A stretch of 64,000 nucleotides of DNA from Pseudopyrenochaeta lycopersici (GCA_003313425.1 NHZP01000039.1:248001-312000), one strand, 5' to 3'; shown: positions 24,408-37,136, counted from the stretch's first letter. Notes: a model not told the origin generated them from the letters alone. Program-made: numbers and translations.

Positions 24408-25762
24408 TCAGTAGTCTAGTGTCTTCTTGATGGCATCATATACCCCTGTTCATTCATTAGTAACATATTGCGTGGAGAATTTGGGGGCCGTTTGTGACTT
24501 ACTCGTTACATCTGGAATGACAAACTTCTCGAAAATCAAGCCCGTGTGGGTTGCCCACCCAGTGACTCTCTTGACTGGCGCTTCTAACCTTAGGAAGGCT
24601 TGTTCTTGTATCGTGGCCGCAACCTCGGCGCCGACACCTGCGTTCATCATGCTCTCATGGACAACAATTGCCCGTCCCGTCTTCTTTACACTCTCCAATA
24701 CTGTCGCCCTGTCCCAGGGGTATATTGTTCGCAAATCAATCAACTCGACACTGCACCCAAAGTCTCTTTCCGCTGCTTCTATTGCGGCTGAACATGTGTA
24801 TAATGGGGTTCCATAGGAGACTATAGTGACGTCTTTGCCTGTCTTGAGCACCTCAGCCTTGTCGAGGGGAAGGTAGAAAGCGTCCACAGGGACCTGTTCG
24901 ACAGCAGCACGGTATAAGATCTTGGGCTCCATGAAAATCACTGGGTCCTGACTGCGGATTGCTGAGAGTAGAAGGCCTTTTGCTTGGACAGGTGAACGGG
25001 GTATTACGACACGAAGACCAGGCGTGTGCGTGAAGAGAGCTTCGGGAGATTGTGTGTGATATCTGAAGTGATGTGTTAGTCATTTGCTGTCTTAGAATAT
25101 GGTAAGAAATCTTACAGCGCGCCATGTCCTACACTGCCACTGGGCATGCGAATAACCATGCCACCACAGTTAACACCGGTGCTTCCTGACCTGTATCTAT
25201 ACTTGGCTACCTCGTTGTGTATTTGGTCAAAGGCGGGGAAAACATAATCTGCGAATTGGATCTCTGCAACTGGCTTCATGCCTTCAGCAGCGGCTCCTAC
25301 TGCAAAGCCGACCAAACCCTGCTCGCTCAGTGGTGTGTTGAAGACGCGCTCTGTGCCGAAGTCTGCTGCGAGGTTCATGGTGCACCTGAAGACGCCTCCA
25401 AACTGGATGTCCTCGCCAAACACCAAGACCCTCTCGTCTGTTTGTAATGCATGTCTTAGCGCTTCGTTGACGGCGGTGTATAGGTTTATGCGCTTAGTTT
25501 GGCCTTTGCGTATGTCTGCGGGTAACTCTGGGTTTGACAGGGTTGACTTTGCAGTGTGGTGGAGAATTGGAGTGGTGTCATATTCTACAGTGCCATTGAG
25601 ACGTGCACCAGCTGCTGCTGCGGAGTAGTGTTTGGTCTGAGCGCGTTGTTGACAACGGGGATGGAGCGACGCTTGAGGGCGGAGGAGGTATCGCGATAAT
25701 GCGCGCATAGAGGGTGTCTTTGCAGCCATGGCTAGGTAGGGGAGAGAACACAAGCTGGCCAC
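24408..25762 (-). CDS. Branched-chain 2-oxoacid dehydrogenase E1 beta subunit
   Basis: Three exons: 25762-25116, 25062-24503 and 24445-24408 (a 38-nt last exon ending KKTLDY), about 414 aa. The protein pairs with E1-alpha in the mitochondrial BCKDH complex that decarboxylates the oxoacids of Leu, Ile and Val. Visible family blocks are [73 protein letters not shown] and [13 protein letters not shown]. The N-terminal 50 residues are rich in Arg, Ser and Ala and look like a mitochondrial presequence. The better start may be the internal Met at about 25729 ([16 protein letters not shown]). It is the ortholog of human BCKDHB. Confidence 0.93.
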
Positions 25763-26356
25763 AATGCACAGAGACGAGGTGACGAAAAGGACATGCTGGG
25801 CGAAGCAAGCAGCGTGAGCCGGTTGTGCGGTTGTATGTGACGGTTACCAGCGGCTCTCTAGAATGCAGCCCTGGCGGAGTTAAGCGTGAAACTAGCGGGG
25901 AAAGTCCACAAGCCACGTGATCCTGGCTTGCACAGGCGCACTGATGCACGATGACGATCGAGGCTATGATGGCGTTTGTCGCCAAACGGTTCGAACGGCA
26001 GCGGGGACTAGGCAAAGCTTTTTCCTTTTGCAGCGGAACTCCTTGTCCGCTGAAGCTCAGGATCTTGACAGAGGATGGTCGGGCTTGTCCGACGGCAGCG
26101 AGAGCCGCAATATTGAAGCGGCTCCTGCGGCACAGCAATTCGTGCTTGGCTTGCTTTGTGAGACTGAGACAGCGCAAGTCGTTCCCTGAGCTTGCGTCTT
26201 GGTTGCAGCTGCGCACAGACGCACTCGACCAGTGGCTCCCGCATTCATTATTTGCGTCGCCCACCATCCTCATTCCCTCTATCAGCCATCCGCGAGGCCC
26301 ATTCGTACGGAGACCATCCTCATCTCCCGCACTTCGGTGCTCCCATCCATTCAGCT
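25763..26356. promoter_or_regulatory. Divergent promoter, BCKDH E1-beta / Mam3-like gene
   Basis: A 594-bp region between two divergent genes. Several frames overlap on both strands without domains. It should hold both promoters; the part next to 26357 is pyrimidine-rich. Confidence 0.5.
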
Positions 26357-28754
26357 ATGGCCACTGCCATGAGCTCCACTCACTCGCGCCCGGGCAATGG
26401 CATGTCGTCGCGCGTCAACATGCTCCTCCTCGGCCTCTTCCACGCCTTTGCACCTCTGGTCAAGGCGCTGCCCATGCCGTTTGGAGGCATTGTCCACGCG
26501 CTTGCCGACGAGGACCTCCCTAAGTCGCCCGACGACGCGAGTCTCTGGCTGTACCTGGGCATCGCAATTGCCCTTGTTCTGGCGGGTGGCATCTTTGCTG
26601 GCCTGACCATCGCGTATGTTTACCACGGTGCTCCACTTGTGCAACCCTGTGCTGACGTCTGTTGTGCAGGTTGATGGGCCAGGATGAAATCTACCTCCAG
26701 GTCCTCGCTCACTCGGGCGACGCCCATGAGCGCAAGAATGCCGCCAAAGTGCTGCGACTCCTGAACAGAGGCAAGCACTGGGTCTTGGTCACTCTGCTTC
26801 TGAGCAACGTCATCACCAACGAAACCCTTCCTATAGTCCTGGACAGGTCCCTCGGTGGCGGCTGGCCTGCTGTCGTCAGTTCTACTGTGCTCATTGGTAT
26901 GCGCATTCTTCATTGAGCCCGTCTCGCATTGTTAACAAGCTCAGTCATCTTCGGCGAGGTCGTCCCCCAATCCATATGCGTGCGCTACGGGTTGCCAATT
27001 GGCGCATTCATGTCGCCCATTGTGCTCGCCCTCATGTACATCATGGGAATCGCCGCCTGGCCCACCGCCAAGCTCCTCGACTACCTCCTCGGCGAGGACC
27101 ACGGAACCGTATACAAGAAGGGTGGTTTAAAGACATTGGTCAGTCTGCACCAGTCATTGGGGCTGGAGCACGAGCGCCTCAACGAGGATGAAGTCACCAT
27201 CATCACTGCCGTCTTGGACCTCAAAGCCAAGGCTGTGGGCAACATCATGACACCGATGAAGGATGTATTCACCATGTCGTCTGATACCGTCTTGGACGAG
27301 AAGATGATGGACACCATTCTTTCTGCTGGCTATTCCCGTATTCCTATCCATACCCCTGAAAACAGGAACAACTTCGTTGGCATGTTGCTGGTCAAAATGC
27401 TCATCACATACGACCCCGAGGATGCTCAGCGTGTGCGCGACTTCGCCCTAGCCACCCTCCCAGAAACACGTCCCGAGACGAGCTGCTTGGACATCCTCAA
27501 CTTCTTCCAAGAGGGCAAGTCTCACATGGTCCTGGTCTCTGAGTTCCCAGCCGAGGCTCGTGGTGCTGTCGGCGTGGTCACTCTAGAAGATGTCATCGAA
27601 GAATTAATTGGAGAGTAAGTCTTCGCGATTGTCACACATGCACAGCTACTGACTATCACAGGGAAATCATCGACGAGTCTGACGTCTTCATCGATGTTCA
27701 CAAAGCGATTCGCCGCATGGCTCCAGCTCCTCGCGCTCGCGTTCCCAGAGGCAAAGTCGTCACTGATGTCTCCAGAAAACCTTCTGAACAGCCCATAATA
27801 GACGGCGATGCCGAAGTCGAACAGAATGGGACGGCTCCACGAAAGCTGTCGCTGCCAGAAATGTCTGATGGTCCGCCTAAGCCTTCCTTTATGCTGCGGC
27901 GTCGCAGTAGCGGCAGCAAGGCCACATTAGGGCCATTGTCAAGTGATGATCCAGACGTCCTCCAACATCTGAAGCACTTAGGCCCATCCAATGCTGCAAA
28001 TAGGCCAAAGACAACCCGCATCAACACTGTCAAGATCAAGCCTGGTGGTCAGACCAGCACCGCCCCCGATATCCCTAACACGATTCCAGAGAATGAACGC
28101 CTATCTGAACTAGAACGACCACCCTCACGAAGTGTGGTGGCCGAGGATTCGCACGCTCCGGAAGGAGGCATCGGTGCGGGCTTGTTAGCATCTGCAGGTC
28201 GCGAGGCTAGCGATGGCGTCCATAGCCTAGCTGTGGGATACGGTACCATGGCTCCTGGTGGCGATCGCATGTCTTGGAAATCTGGCCGTTCTGGACGGAA
28301 AGCAGCAGATGAAGATATCCTCTCCCCCAAGGCCACCGCAGATGAGAACGACGAGAATGCGCACTTGATTGTCAATGACAAGAACGAGAACCACGGCTCA
28401 AGAGAACGGACGCGATCTGTTAGTACCATTGGCTCGCTTCATTCCGTCAAATCGCGCTCCCGGAGCCCTCCTAAGAAACGCCACACAGCTCGGAGCGGTA
28501 GTATCTCCGAGAATGTCGTGGATGTGAATGGGATAAAGAAGATTGTGTTGGAGACTACAAGTTCTAGTGACTCTGAGGACAAAGCCACGGGCAAACATGC
28601 TGACGGTGCTGAAGACCAGAAGCATTCAGATGCAGAGTCGGCGAATGCGGGTGGCAAAGGCGCAAGCAAAAGGAAGAGGAAGAAGCGAGGTAAGAAGAAG
28701 AAGGGCAATGCTGGGGAAAGCAGCGAGACGCAACCTTTGCTCGGAGACAGGTAA
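26357..28754 (+). CDS. MAM3: Mam3/CNNM-type DUF21-CBS membrane protein
   Basis: Four exons: 26357-26613, 26670-26896, 26945-27614 and 27662-28754, giving about 748 aa. The order is an N-terminal hydrophobic segment, a DUF21 (CNNM transmembrane) domain with several spans ([58 protein letters not shown]), then a CBS pair ([20 protein letters not shown] and [21 protein letters not shown]). The 350-residue C-terminal tail is Ser-, Lys- and Arg-rich and disordered, ending in a QPLLGDR motif. Yeast Mam3 is a vacuolar membrane protein involved in divalent-metal homeostasis. Splicing at the 27615-27661 intron joins EELIGE to [11 protein letters not shown], a conserved family junction. Vacuolar location is inferred. 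Confidence 0.92.
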
Positions 28755-29342
28755 CGGGCTCATATGTGTGACTCTTTTCGTTGATGCATTCTCAGTTACA
28801 TTTAGCGCAGCCGATGTGGGTACGAGCGAGAACATACTGCCCAGTCACTTTGGGGGTTGAATTATTCGGCAGCATGTATAATCGTCCGGTTTGGGTTTCT
28901 TCATTTAGGATTAAGGAAAGTCTCGGTAGGCGTTCACGCCGGCACCTCGTAGCGACATTCTTCCCGACCTCGAAACAAAAACCATTTTGTATCTAATATA
29001 CCAATGTCATGTTTCATATTGTTTTGTTTACATACGACACAGCCCCACCAGCATTTATTCGTGGGCAGTGGACATCCCTACCCACAAGTATATGGAGAAG
29101 ATGATTTGTCGATCACGTCGCACAAATGCTTACGCAGGCTAGGCAATTAACTTAAGTTAACAGTGCAGTCGATCACACTCAAGCGGCCAATGAGGAAAAC
29201 TGGACTGTCAGCTCTGCATACTGTTGGCGATGGTCTGGTCAGACGTCATATTATCGAGACTGTTCGTACGATGGTTGCTACAACGCAATTCTATCACGAT
29301 ATCCGACCAACTTCGGATCTATCCACTCTCTCCACCCTGACA
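28755..29342. other. Intergenic region before the P450 gene
   Basis: 3' flank of the Mam3-like gene and promoter of the P450. The reading frame is open upstream of the chosen P450 start back to 29163, but that part lacks P450 character. Confidence 0.45.
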
Positions 29343-31001
29343 ATGTTTTCACTAGCTTCTTGGACTATTCTCTCTTTCATCCCGCTCTTCATCCTTCCTA
29401 CGTTCATATCCAGATTCTTCTCCCATCCTCTTCGCAAAGTCCCTGGACCGTGGCTCGCAGGTCTGACCAAGTTTTGGCTTGTCTGGCACGTGAGAAAGGG
29501 GGAGAATCATATATTTTTCCCAGCGCTACACAGGAAATATGGTCCTATTGTGCGAATAGCGCCGAATTGGGTCCTTGTTTGCCATGAAGATGCCATCAGG
29601 ACAGGCTTCGGCGCGACCACTAGCTTCATAAAGAGCGATTGGTATCAAGTCTGCGCAGCGCCTGACAAGCTCAGAAGAGGAGAAGATCATCTCGACTTGT
29701 TCACGGAGACCAACAAGGAACGGTATAGACTGCAGAAACGAGCTATCGGGCCCGCGTACTCGATCCAGGGAATGGAGAAACATGAGCGATTGCTGGATGC
29801 GTACATCGAGAAGTACCTCGCCCGCATCAAGAGCCTCAACGGCAAAACTGTCAGCCTCTCGGAATGGTCACACATCTTTGCCCTCGACGCGCTGTCCCAC
29901 TTCACATTCTCAAAATCCCCCGACTACACCGCTGCGGGCAACGATGGCGGGAACGGCGCTGTCAGCGACGCAGTGTGGGCTTGGTTCACTGTTCTCGGTC
30001 TCTTCCCTGGCTTTGTCAGGGTCATGCATTCGATCCCCAAAGTGGGCCTATGGCTTTCAGTTCCAGCCTGTTTGGTGCTGGGCTTGCGCAGTAGGCCGAA
30101 GATGTTCCCTATCTTTGGCTTCTGCATGCCGGAGATCATGGAGAGGCTGAAAGGGTTAGAGAGTACGAAGGGGTTGGCATTGATGGGTGATCGGCCGGGC
30201 ATTGTAGTAAGGCACGGGCAAGATGGGAAAAGGAAAGTAGAGAGTGATGGATACGAGGACGAAGGTGACAAAGGTGACGGCCAGGGTAAAGAAAAAGATC
30301 TCCTAGCTACCCTGATGAAGTTGCATCATGACAAGGAAACCCGATTCCGACCAAGTTGGGTTCTCGATACTGCGATTGTGAACTTCGCCGCCGGACACGA
30401 TACAATCATGCTCACGCTCGCAACGACAATTTACTACGCGTTCAAAAGCCCAGCGCTGCTGCACCGCCTGCGGCAAGAAATGCACCATCACGGCATCACG
30501 CGCGCCTCAGGGTACACCGACATCGTCAATAAAGTCCCCCTCTTCCTCGCCGTCCTCAAAGAAAGCATGCGTCTCTACCCCGCCGTAGGATTCTTCCTCC
30601 CCCGCGTCGTCCCCCCATCCGGGGCCACATTCTGCAACACGTTCCTGCCTCCCGGGACGACCGTCGGCGCCAGTCTGTACGCTGTGCACTACGACCCCGT
30701 GCTATTTCCGCGCCCTGAGGCGTTCGAGCCGGAGCGCTGGATGCCGGACGGTACGGAGGCGAAGAGGAGGGAGATTGGGAGGATGGATAGTGTGTGGATG
30801 GGGTTTGGGGGCGGGAGTCACAGTTGTACGGGGCAGTATCTTGCCAAGTTCTTCATCATCAAGGTGTTGGCGGGGTTGGTGGCGGAGTTTGATGCAGAGG
30901 TTGCAGGGACGCCGCAGCTGAGAGGGTGGTTTGGGCTTAATATGCGAGGGGTGGATATTCGGTTTTTGGAGAGGGTGGATGGAGTAGGGGTAAGAGTGTA
31001 G
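29343..31001 (+). CDS. Cytochrome P450 monooxygenase
   Basis: Intronless, about 552 aa from the Met at 29343, chosen because it directly precedes the membrane anchor LASWTILSFIPLFILP. The order is the anchor, a proline-rich hinge KVPGPWLAGLTKF, the I-helix oxygen-activation motif AAGHDTIM (about 350), the K-helix ExxR in KESMRLYP, FEPERW, and the heme loop GFGGGSHSCTGQYLA with the cysteine ligand. It resembles the fungal pisatin-demethylase-like branch of ER-bound P450s; the substrate is unknown. There is a charged low-complexity insert (Lys/Asp/Gly) at about residues 295-320 before the I helix. The lack of introns contrasts with its neighbours. No backbone secondary-metabolite gene is nearby. 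Confidence 0.93.
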   Translation: MFSLASWTILSFIPLFILPTFISRFFSHPLRKVPGPWLAGLTKFWLVWHVRKGENHIFFPALHRKYGPIVRIAPNWVLVCHEDAIRTGFGATTSFIKSDWYQVCAAPDKLRRGEDHLDLFTETNKERYRLQKRAIGPAYSIQGMEKHERLLDAYIEKYLARIKSLNGKTVSLSEWSHIFALDALSHFTFSKSPDYTAAGNDGGNGAVSDAVWAWFTVLGLFPGFVRVMHSIPKVGLWLSVPACLVLGLRSRPKMFPIFGFCMPEIMERLKGLESTKGLALMGDRPGIVVRHGQDGKRKVESDGYEDEGDKGDGQGKEKDLLATLMKLHHDKETRFRPSWVLDTAIVNFAAGHDTIMLTLATTIYYAFKSPALLHRLRQEMHHHGITRASGYTDIVNKVPLFLAVLKESMRLYPAVGFFLPRVVPPSGATFCNTFLPPGTTVGASLYAVHYDPVLFPRPEAFEPERWMPDGTEAKRREIGRMDSVWMGFGGGSHSCTGQYLAKFFIIKVLAGLVAEFDAEVAGTPQLRGWFGLNMRGVDIRFLERVDGVGVRV

Positions 31002-31477
31002 GTGTAGGGGGGAGAGTGTGGCTCACAAAATGTAGGGTTGTTGGAGAGAAATAAATTGAAGTTTTGAGGTGGTGTTGAGCGCCGTCTTTGCACTTTTAAT
31101 ATAGTGTTGAAAAGAAAAGGGACAAGTTGGTGAAGCCTGCCATACTGGCAGTGTTGAGGTTTCCATCACAATCATGGAAGATTATGGGAGTCTCCGAGGC
31201 TAAACACTACGGCAATTCGAACCAGTTAATATTTTTATTGAAAAAATACCACTTCCAGTTGAATGTTATCATCTAGGTTATATCACTATTTAGCAGGTAA
31301 TAGCAGCCGAGAGTGTGTCGTCGCCCGAATTCTCAGACACGGATTGTCTCATGACGTCAGCTACCTTACACTCTGATGCCTCCACACATCTGGCCTCAAC
31401 TACTCATTTTCGTCGAGCAATAATTTTTCATATCTCGTTTTCTCCTCATTACATTTCTTTCTCGTTAGATAATTATT
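31002..31477. other. Intergenic region
   Basis: No gene recognised. The AT-rich right half is presumably the promoter of the membrane protein starting at 31478. Confidence 0.4.
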
Positions 31478-32545
31478 ATGGATTTCCCAGGCTATGAGTC
31501 GTTAGTGCATTATGTCATGCCGCCGAATAACTACATTGGTGCCGCGATCTTCCTCTCGTATATTGTTGCTGCGTTGTACGCCACGATCACGATTGTATAT
31601 TCGCTCTACAGTCAATACAGCGCCATATTCAGCAGTTCAACGAAAGATGAGGAACTCAACATTGCTAGGGGCGCCAGGGCGCGGCATATTAAGATTTACG
31701 CCTTCCTTGGCTCTCTCAGCTTCGCAACATTATCCTACAACATGCTCATGTTCCTAATTACCCACTACCTTGAGTGGAGTGGAGACAAGTACCTGAGCTT
31801 ATCTGCTCTTTCGGCTGAAAATTTGAAGAGATGGATGCTAAGTTCAACACTATTTCAAGACTTTGCGCATGACCTGGTAAAAGATGCACCGAATGCGGTA
31901 TGGACGCAGGGTGCTATAACAGCAACATGGTTCTGGAATATCTGGATAGCTCAGAAAGGTGTTATTGTGCTCTTGAAATTTAGGGACATAAGACACTGAC
32001 AACTTACAGCGCGGAGACGCCGCATCGATGCATCAACGATGCGGACTTACATCCTCCTTAGCCAAATTCTCCCTATAAGCTTCACAGCCACGCTTTTCAT
32101 CATCCAGTTACATATCTCATCCCCGGACATTCAACCGCCAATACCGTCATCCGAATCTAGCAAGTCCAATCCGGCATCTCCACCTCAACGACTAAAACCA
32201 AAGGCGTCCCTCCAACTTCCCAATATCCTCCTCAACGCCTCTCTTCTCGCTCTACCATCACTACGTAGCCACCCCATCTTTAGTACCCTCGTCTTGTTTG
32301 AACGCGCTATCTTACTGCTTCCTCATTCTTCTTTATTGAGTCTACGGGATGAGGAAGTGGTGAAGTGTATTACTGTTGCAGGAGGATTTGTAGTAGCAAA
32401 TGCGGCAATGATGAGGAAAGAGTTGAATGTAAGGGAAGTGTTAAAAGTGGTTGGGGAGGGCGGGTATGCGGTGAAAGCATTAGGGTGGGATGCTCTGCTG
32501 GGCTTGGTGGTAGCTGTGGTTCTAGGATGGGGTGGAGGAGTGTAA
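31478..32545 (+). CDS. Fungal integral membrane protein, function unknown
   Basis: Two exons: 31478-31958 and 32010-32545, with a 51-nt intron, giving about 338 aa. The first exon starts MDFPGYESLVHYVMPPNNY and has membrane spans at about residues 20-45 and 80-105, and a third hydrophobic stretch near 150. The intron join keeps the frame (IWIAQKARRRRIDAS) and leads into a further span, RTYILLSQILPISFTATLF. A helix-rich end follows with another hydrophobic segment (GLVVAVVLGWGG). The pattern resembles a family of hypothetical membrane proteins found in many filamentous ascomycetes. I know no assigned function and infer none. Confidence 0.7.
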
Positions 32546-33062
32546 AATAAAAACTTGGGTGGATTAGAAAGCATGGTGTGGAAGTTGACTAGGAGAGCAA
32601 AAACATCATGGATAACACACACCACAATTAAGTAAAAGGTCACTGTGCCAGCGCTATGATGCAATTGAACGCAAGTCCATGGGCTTTTATGGCTATGACA
32701 AGCTAGAACTTGCCTAAATATTGGCCACAATTACTGAGATACATCTAAAAAGACAGCAAAGAGGCTTGGACAAGCTTGGCTCCTTCGTTACAAGCAGCCA
32801 GGAATTGACAGGACACTTTCGACTGCTGGTCGCCCAGCGATTCCCCCACCAAACTTTCTAGATCAATTCCTCCCTTCGGCTAGTAGGTGTGCTAATCCTT
32901 CAACCATGCACATTGACAGTCCCATCGGTTTGCAGGTTTTGGCAAGCGCAAGGAGTGCGACCCTAATTTCAATCACAACCATAGTAGGGTTTGCACCCTT
33001 CGCAGGGTATAAGTGAATCGGGTTATAAAACGATATGTTCGAATTAAGTACAGATAACTTCT
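32546..33062. other. Convergent intergenic region
   Basis: Lies between the ends of two convergent genes. No gene or clear repeat seen. Confidence 0.4.
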
Positions 33063-36000
33063 CTACTTAATTAATGACGCAAATCCCATTCTCTCAATCC
33101 AATCGCGTCTTTTGATAGGTGGCATAAGATTATGCAACCACGCATGCGGAAAAACAGATCCATCTCTAATTGCTTCGCGGACGGATTCAGGCCAGCGAAT
33201 CCGCGACAAACACATTGCTACTGAGTCGGGACCTGAGTCGATAGACACTGGCCCGAGACTCCCGGATAAACTTACAACTACCGAATCGCCAGTTGAATCG
33301 GTAATTGCAGCAGCCTTGATAATATCTTTGATGATTTTGGTATTCGCTTCATCTTGTAGGAAAGTGGTATAATAAGGCACAAGCCTCTGAACCACGGGTA
33401 TGAAGGAATTCTGGATTGCCCACATGAGACATCGTAAACTATCGCTTTCGAATGCTTCAGCACTAAAGAGTGGCCCAACTTTATCAAGCATTCCGGCTAT
33501 TTTTTGCTCACTATTCTCAGTTTTTGGCCAAGTTTTCTGATATAATTTTTGAAACTCCTTTCCAAGCTGATACATCAGGACAGCGTCTGCAGCCAAGCTG
33601 CGATTATTCAGCTGTATAATAGCATCGTATAGTTCTCCTGTTCCGAAAGTGGTTCTTCTCCAGTCGAAATTTTCGAATGAAAGTGCAGCTCTGAGTTCTG
33701 TTCTGCCCTCGAGGTCGCCGATCATTTGCTTGAGGTAGGCAGGTCGCTTCTTGACTGCCAATATGATGACAAGTAGGGCTTTTTTGATTGAGAAGCACAT
33801 TTCAGAGAATTTTTGGGTATCGAGCAAGAGTGGTTCGAGTACGGGAAAACAATGATATAAGGCGAAGAAGAGCTCCCACATGTCTTTATCTGAGCCCAGT
33901 CCGGAGAAGTAGTGAAATAGTAATGTCTCCAAGACCTTCTGTCTGACATGACCTTCTCGAATAACTGCCACCAAAATGGTGGAAAATTGCCGTTGATTGC
34001 GGATATAATAACGAATCAGGCGGGTGAAAAGGGGTATGTCGTCTGACTGCAAGGCAAGCAACGTGGCTTGACAGAAAATGCTATCCTGACACTCTTCGCT
34101 ATCTGTCCATCGCAAGCATTCTCTGGAGACAAAGTCAAGCAACCTCAGTATCAAGCTGTCCGCAACGAAATGACGCGGGCTGTACTCTCTGACAAGATGA
34201 ACAATGAGTTCACCGCTCCAGAATCCATTTCGAGAGGGCTGGGCAGGACCTTTTGTGGCCGTGAGATCGAGAAATGCATTCAATTCTTGCTCAGCGTGAG
34301 GCTCTGTGATCCAATGGTTTTCTAGACCCTCGACCTGCAACTCTTGTGTCATGATGGTCAGATAGACAGCCAGGCTTTTCCGGTCCACTAGGGACAAGAA
34401 GGAGCCTATCCCATGTCTCATCGCCCAGGCGTAAAGCAGCAAATTTCTCCTGCGCCAATCACTGGGAAGAGATTCTGCGTGATATAGCTTCGTGTAATAG
34501 ACCCTTAATTGCTGAACTCTAGCGCAGTGCTCTGGCTCGTCCCAAGGGCGAAAGTTGAAAGCCAGCTGTCGCTCGGTGACAATCTGTTTGAAAACTGGCC
34601 AGCACGACGATTGGGTTGTCAAATCAGCAGTATGAAAGGCCCAAAACGTGATGATATAGTCGAGCATGGCATATTTACTGGCCAGGGTATCAGAAGGTTG
34701 TAGAAGAACCGGAGCCGGGAATGCTATGTGGCGATGAGTATCATTAGTTGAGGTCCTGCGCATTGCTCGTGGCCAGGTGAGGAGCCCTTTGATTGAGGTC
34801 GCAAGCGGTACGTTCCACCAGACAAGAAGCTCCGCGCTCTTTTGTTCCAGTTTGACTTCAGAGACCTTGGTTAACTGTGTTTCGAAGTCTGAGAAAGCAA
34901 GATAAGCGAGACAAATCTCGGCAATATGTTCGTTCACCGATTGTAGATTGAAATGAGGCCATCGATCAACAAGTTCAGTTTGTGAACAAAGATACTGTTG
35001 GACTGTCTGATGCGCGAACGAAACTGTCGAGTCGGCCTCATTGAGAATGACAAGGTTGCTGCAAGAAGCGATAAGCCGTTCACCTGCACCTGTCGCTAAA
35101 CGATCCAGATGAAGAAATTTATCGGTCTTCTCAAGGCCCACAGCTTCCTCAAGTTCAACAAGCGTCAATGGACGTCGTGCACCCGCGACCCATCGGAATA
35201 CCTTTTGCATTGTCTCGCATTTAACACTTCCGCCAGGTGAGAGGCGAACATTTTCTAGGATTCTCGCGTATGTTTCACTGAGGTCTTTTGGGAGATTTTG
35301 AATTGTCGTTCGCATGGCATGTTCAGTCATGACTTGAGCAATGTCATAAAGCTGAAATTTAACCCATAAAAACCTTGGCCAAGATTAGCCATCTATTGAG
35401 TGACTTAATCTGCTTGAGCATAGAACTGGAGATTGCTTACATGCCATTAGCTCCGGACAGGAGTGCTTGGGTGACTTCTTCCCTCAAGCGTGAATCCTTA
35501 AGCAAGGGATTCTGTGCCATTACAGATGATTCTATATTCTCTTTGATGAACAGTGCGATATCTTCCTGTGCACAGCCATTAGATAGCTGAACAGATTTGT
35601 AAGCCTTTAAGGTCCGCTTGATGATATATTCTTCTAGACGGCTGGTGACGAATATTTTGCTGACGATGGAAGTGTTGCAAAGGAGATTCTGGATTATTTC
35701 TAGAACGATAGACTGGCCATCAGGAGTAATTTGATCCAATCCATCAAGGATTATGTAAGCACTGGCAAAACCTTTGATTAGCTCTGTGAGATAGCGTAAA
35801 GATTCTTGCAGGTTTGGTGCGGGCTTCCCTTCTTGCAAAGGGCAATCAAATGAATCAGTAAATTGGTCGAGGGGAGCCCTTTCCAGAACTTGTTTAATAA
35901 GCGAGGAAACAAGACAGGCAGGATCGAGGGAGACTGTTTCGGCGAAATCGCAGTAGTAGTATATCACTAGCGACGCTGGATCCGCTGTGCAGGCCAGCAG

Positions 36001-37136
36001 ATCCTCAACAACACTCGCTGCCAATACGGATTTCCCTGAGCCTGGGATTCCGTAGCAGCAAAGACAATCAGACTTTGGTGAGGAGCGCCAGGAGATATAC
36101 TCTGGTGTCCCTTGAATCCAGGTATTTGACCCAGGGTGCCTCAGGGTGGACAATTTCGATTGCATGCTCCAGTAGTTGGAAGTAGGTATGGCGGATAGGA
36201 TTTGGTGGCGTCTTTGCAGTTTGCTATTTCTAAGTTGAAGCTCACGATTGGCTCGTTGAACTTCTCTCATCTTTGCGGACTCGATATAGTGTGCGATGCC
36301 CGCCTCTTTCTCTACCCGCTTACTGTGTTTGCGGAACTTATTCATATAGACATCGAAGTCTTGCCGATATGGCTTCCACGCACCCTTGAGAACGATCGAC
36401 AACGGGACTGAAACAGTGAGTCAAGGAAACTAAAAATTTTGTACGAGGGCTCTCACTCTTTGACCTCTTTGCGCGAGTGAAGAACTCTTTTGTTGTGATA
36501 CAAAAGCTTAAAACATCCAGAAAAGCCTCAGAAAGGGCCACCAGAAGGCGTTCGTGATTGCTAAACAGCGTTTGATAGATGCGAAAGCGTGGGAGCACAT
36601 CGCCGATTTGTGCCAACATGTCCGTGAGGCTCTCTTGGAACTTTCCAGCTTCGCCTGCAATCTTCGTGACAAGTCAGTGATCCGGCTAAGTGACAAAATA
36701 ATTTCCATTAATATCATAGAAGCCTTGGCCGAAGCCGATGAATGAGTTCTCGTCAAAACCGAACGCAAATAAGTGAGGTCTTTGGTTGGCTTGTTAGGGA
36801 CAGGAGCAAAAGATTCTATAGGCTCACATGCAAAACTATTCTCAAACTTCCCCATAAAGGACTGATGACAAGACCGTATGTGTTCGAGTATACATCAAGT
36901 GCCTTGCCGTAGTCGTCGATTGCGTTGACGAGAGAGGAGAGTCGCTCCTGCAGCAGCCAACTGCGGCTGTTTTTTGCATGTCTCTTTTGCGCAGCACTCG
37001 CATCGTAGAATAAGTTCTCAGCTGTAGCGTCTTTGAATCGAATGGCTTGTTCTTGCGACAGTCCCTCTAGGAATTTGGCCTTGGCTGATTCCCAAGGCTG
37101 AGTGGGAATCGGCAATGTTGTGCGGATGTTCGACAT
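33063..37136 (-). CDS. NACHT/NPHP3_N-type STAND NTPase
   Basis: Four exons: 37136-36828, 36661-36457, 36407-35441 and 35373-33063, giving about 1263 aa. The N-terminal domain has the pattern LDVYSNTYGLVISPLWGSLR, as in DUF7708-type fungal STAND proteins. The NTPase follows with Walker A GIPGSGKS (about 310), Walker B YIILDGLDQI and sensor KIFVTSRLEE. After the FLWV...LPKDLSETYARIL region comes a winged-helix-like segment (FRWVAGARRPLTLVELEEAVG). The C-terminal 600 residues are helical but contain no ankyrin, WD or TPR repeats that I can see. Such proteins are intracellular NLR-like receptors with proposed roles in non-self recognition and programmed cell death. The first intron border (166 nt, acceptor CGAAG) is the least certain. 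Confidence 0.82.

Noticed and set aside
25578..26273. 231-codon minus-strand frame upstream of the BCKDH E1-beta start
   Set aside because: Composition of a shadow frame; overlaps the real E1-beta 5' end in another phase and lacks a domain.
29163..29342. In-frame 60-codon extension of the P450
   Set aside because: It precedes the membrane anchor and has no P450 or signal character; the Met directly before the anchor is preferred.
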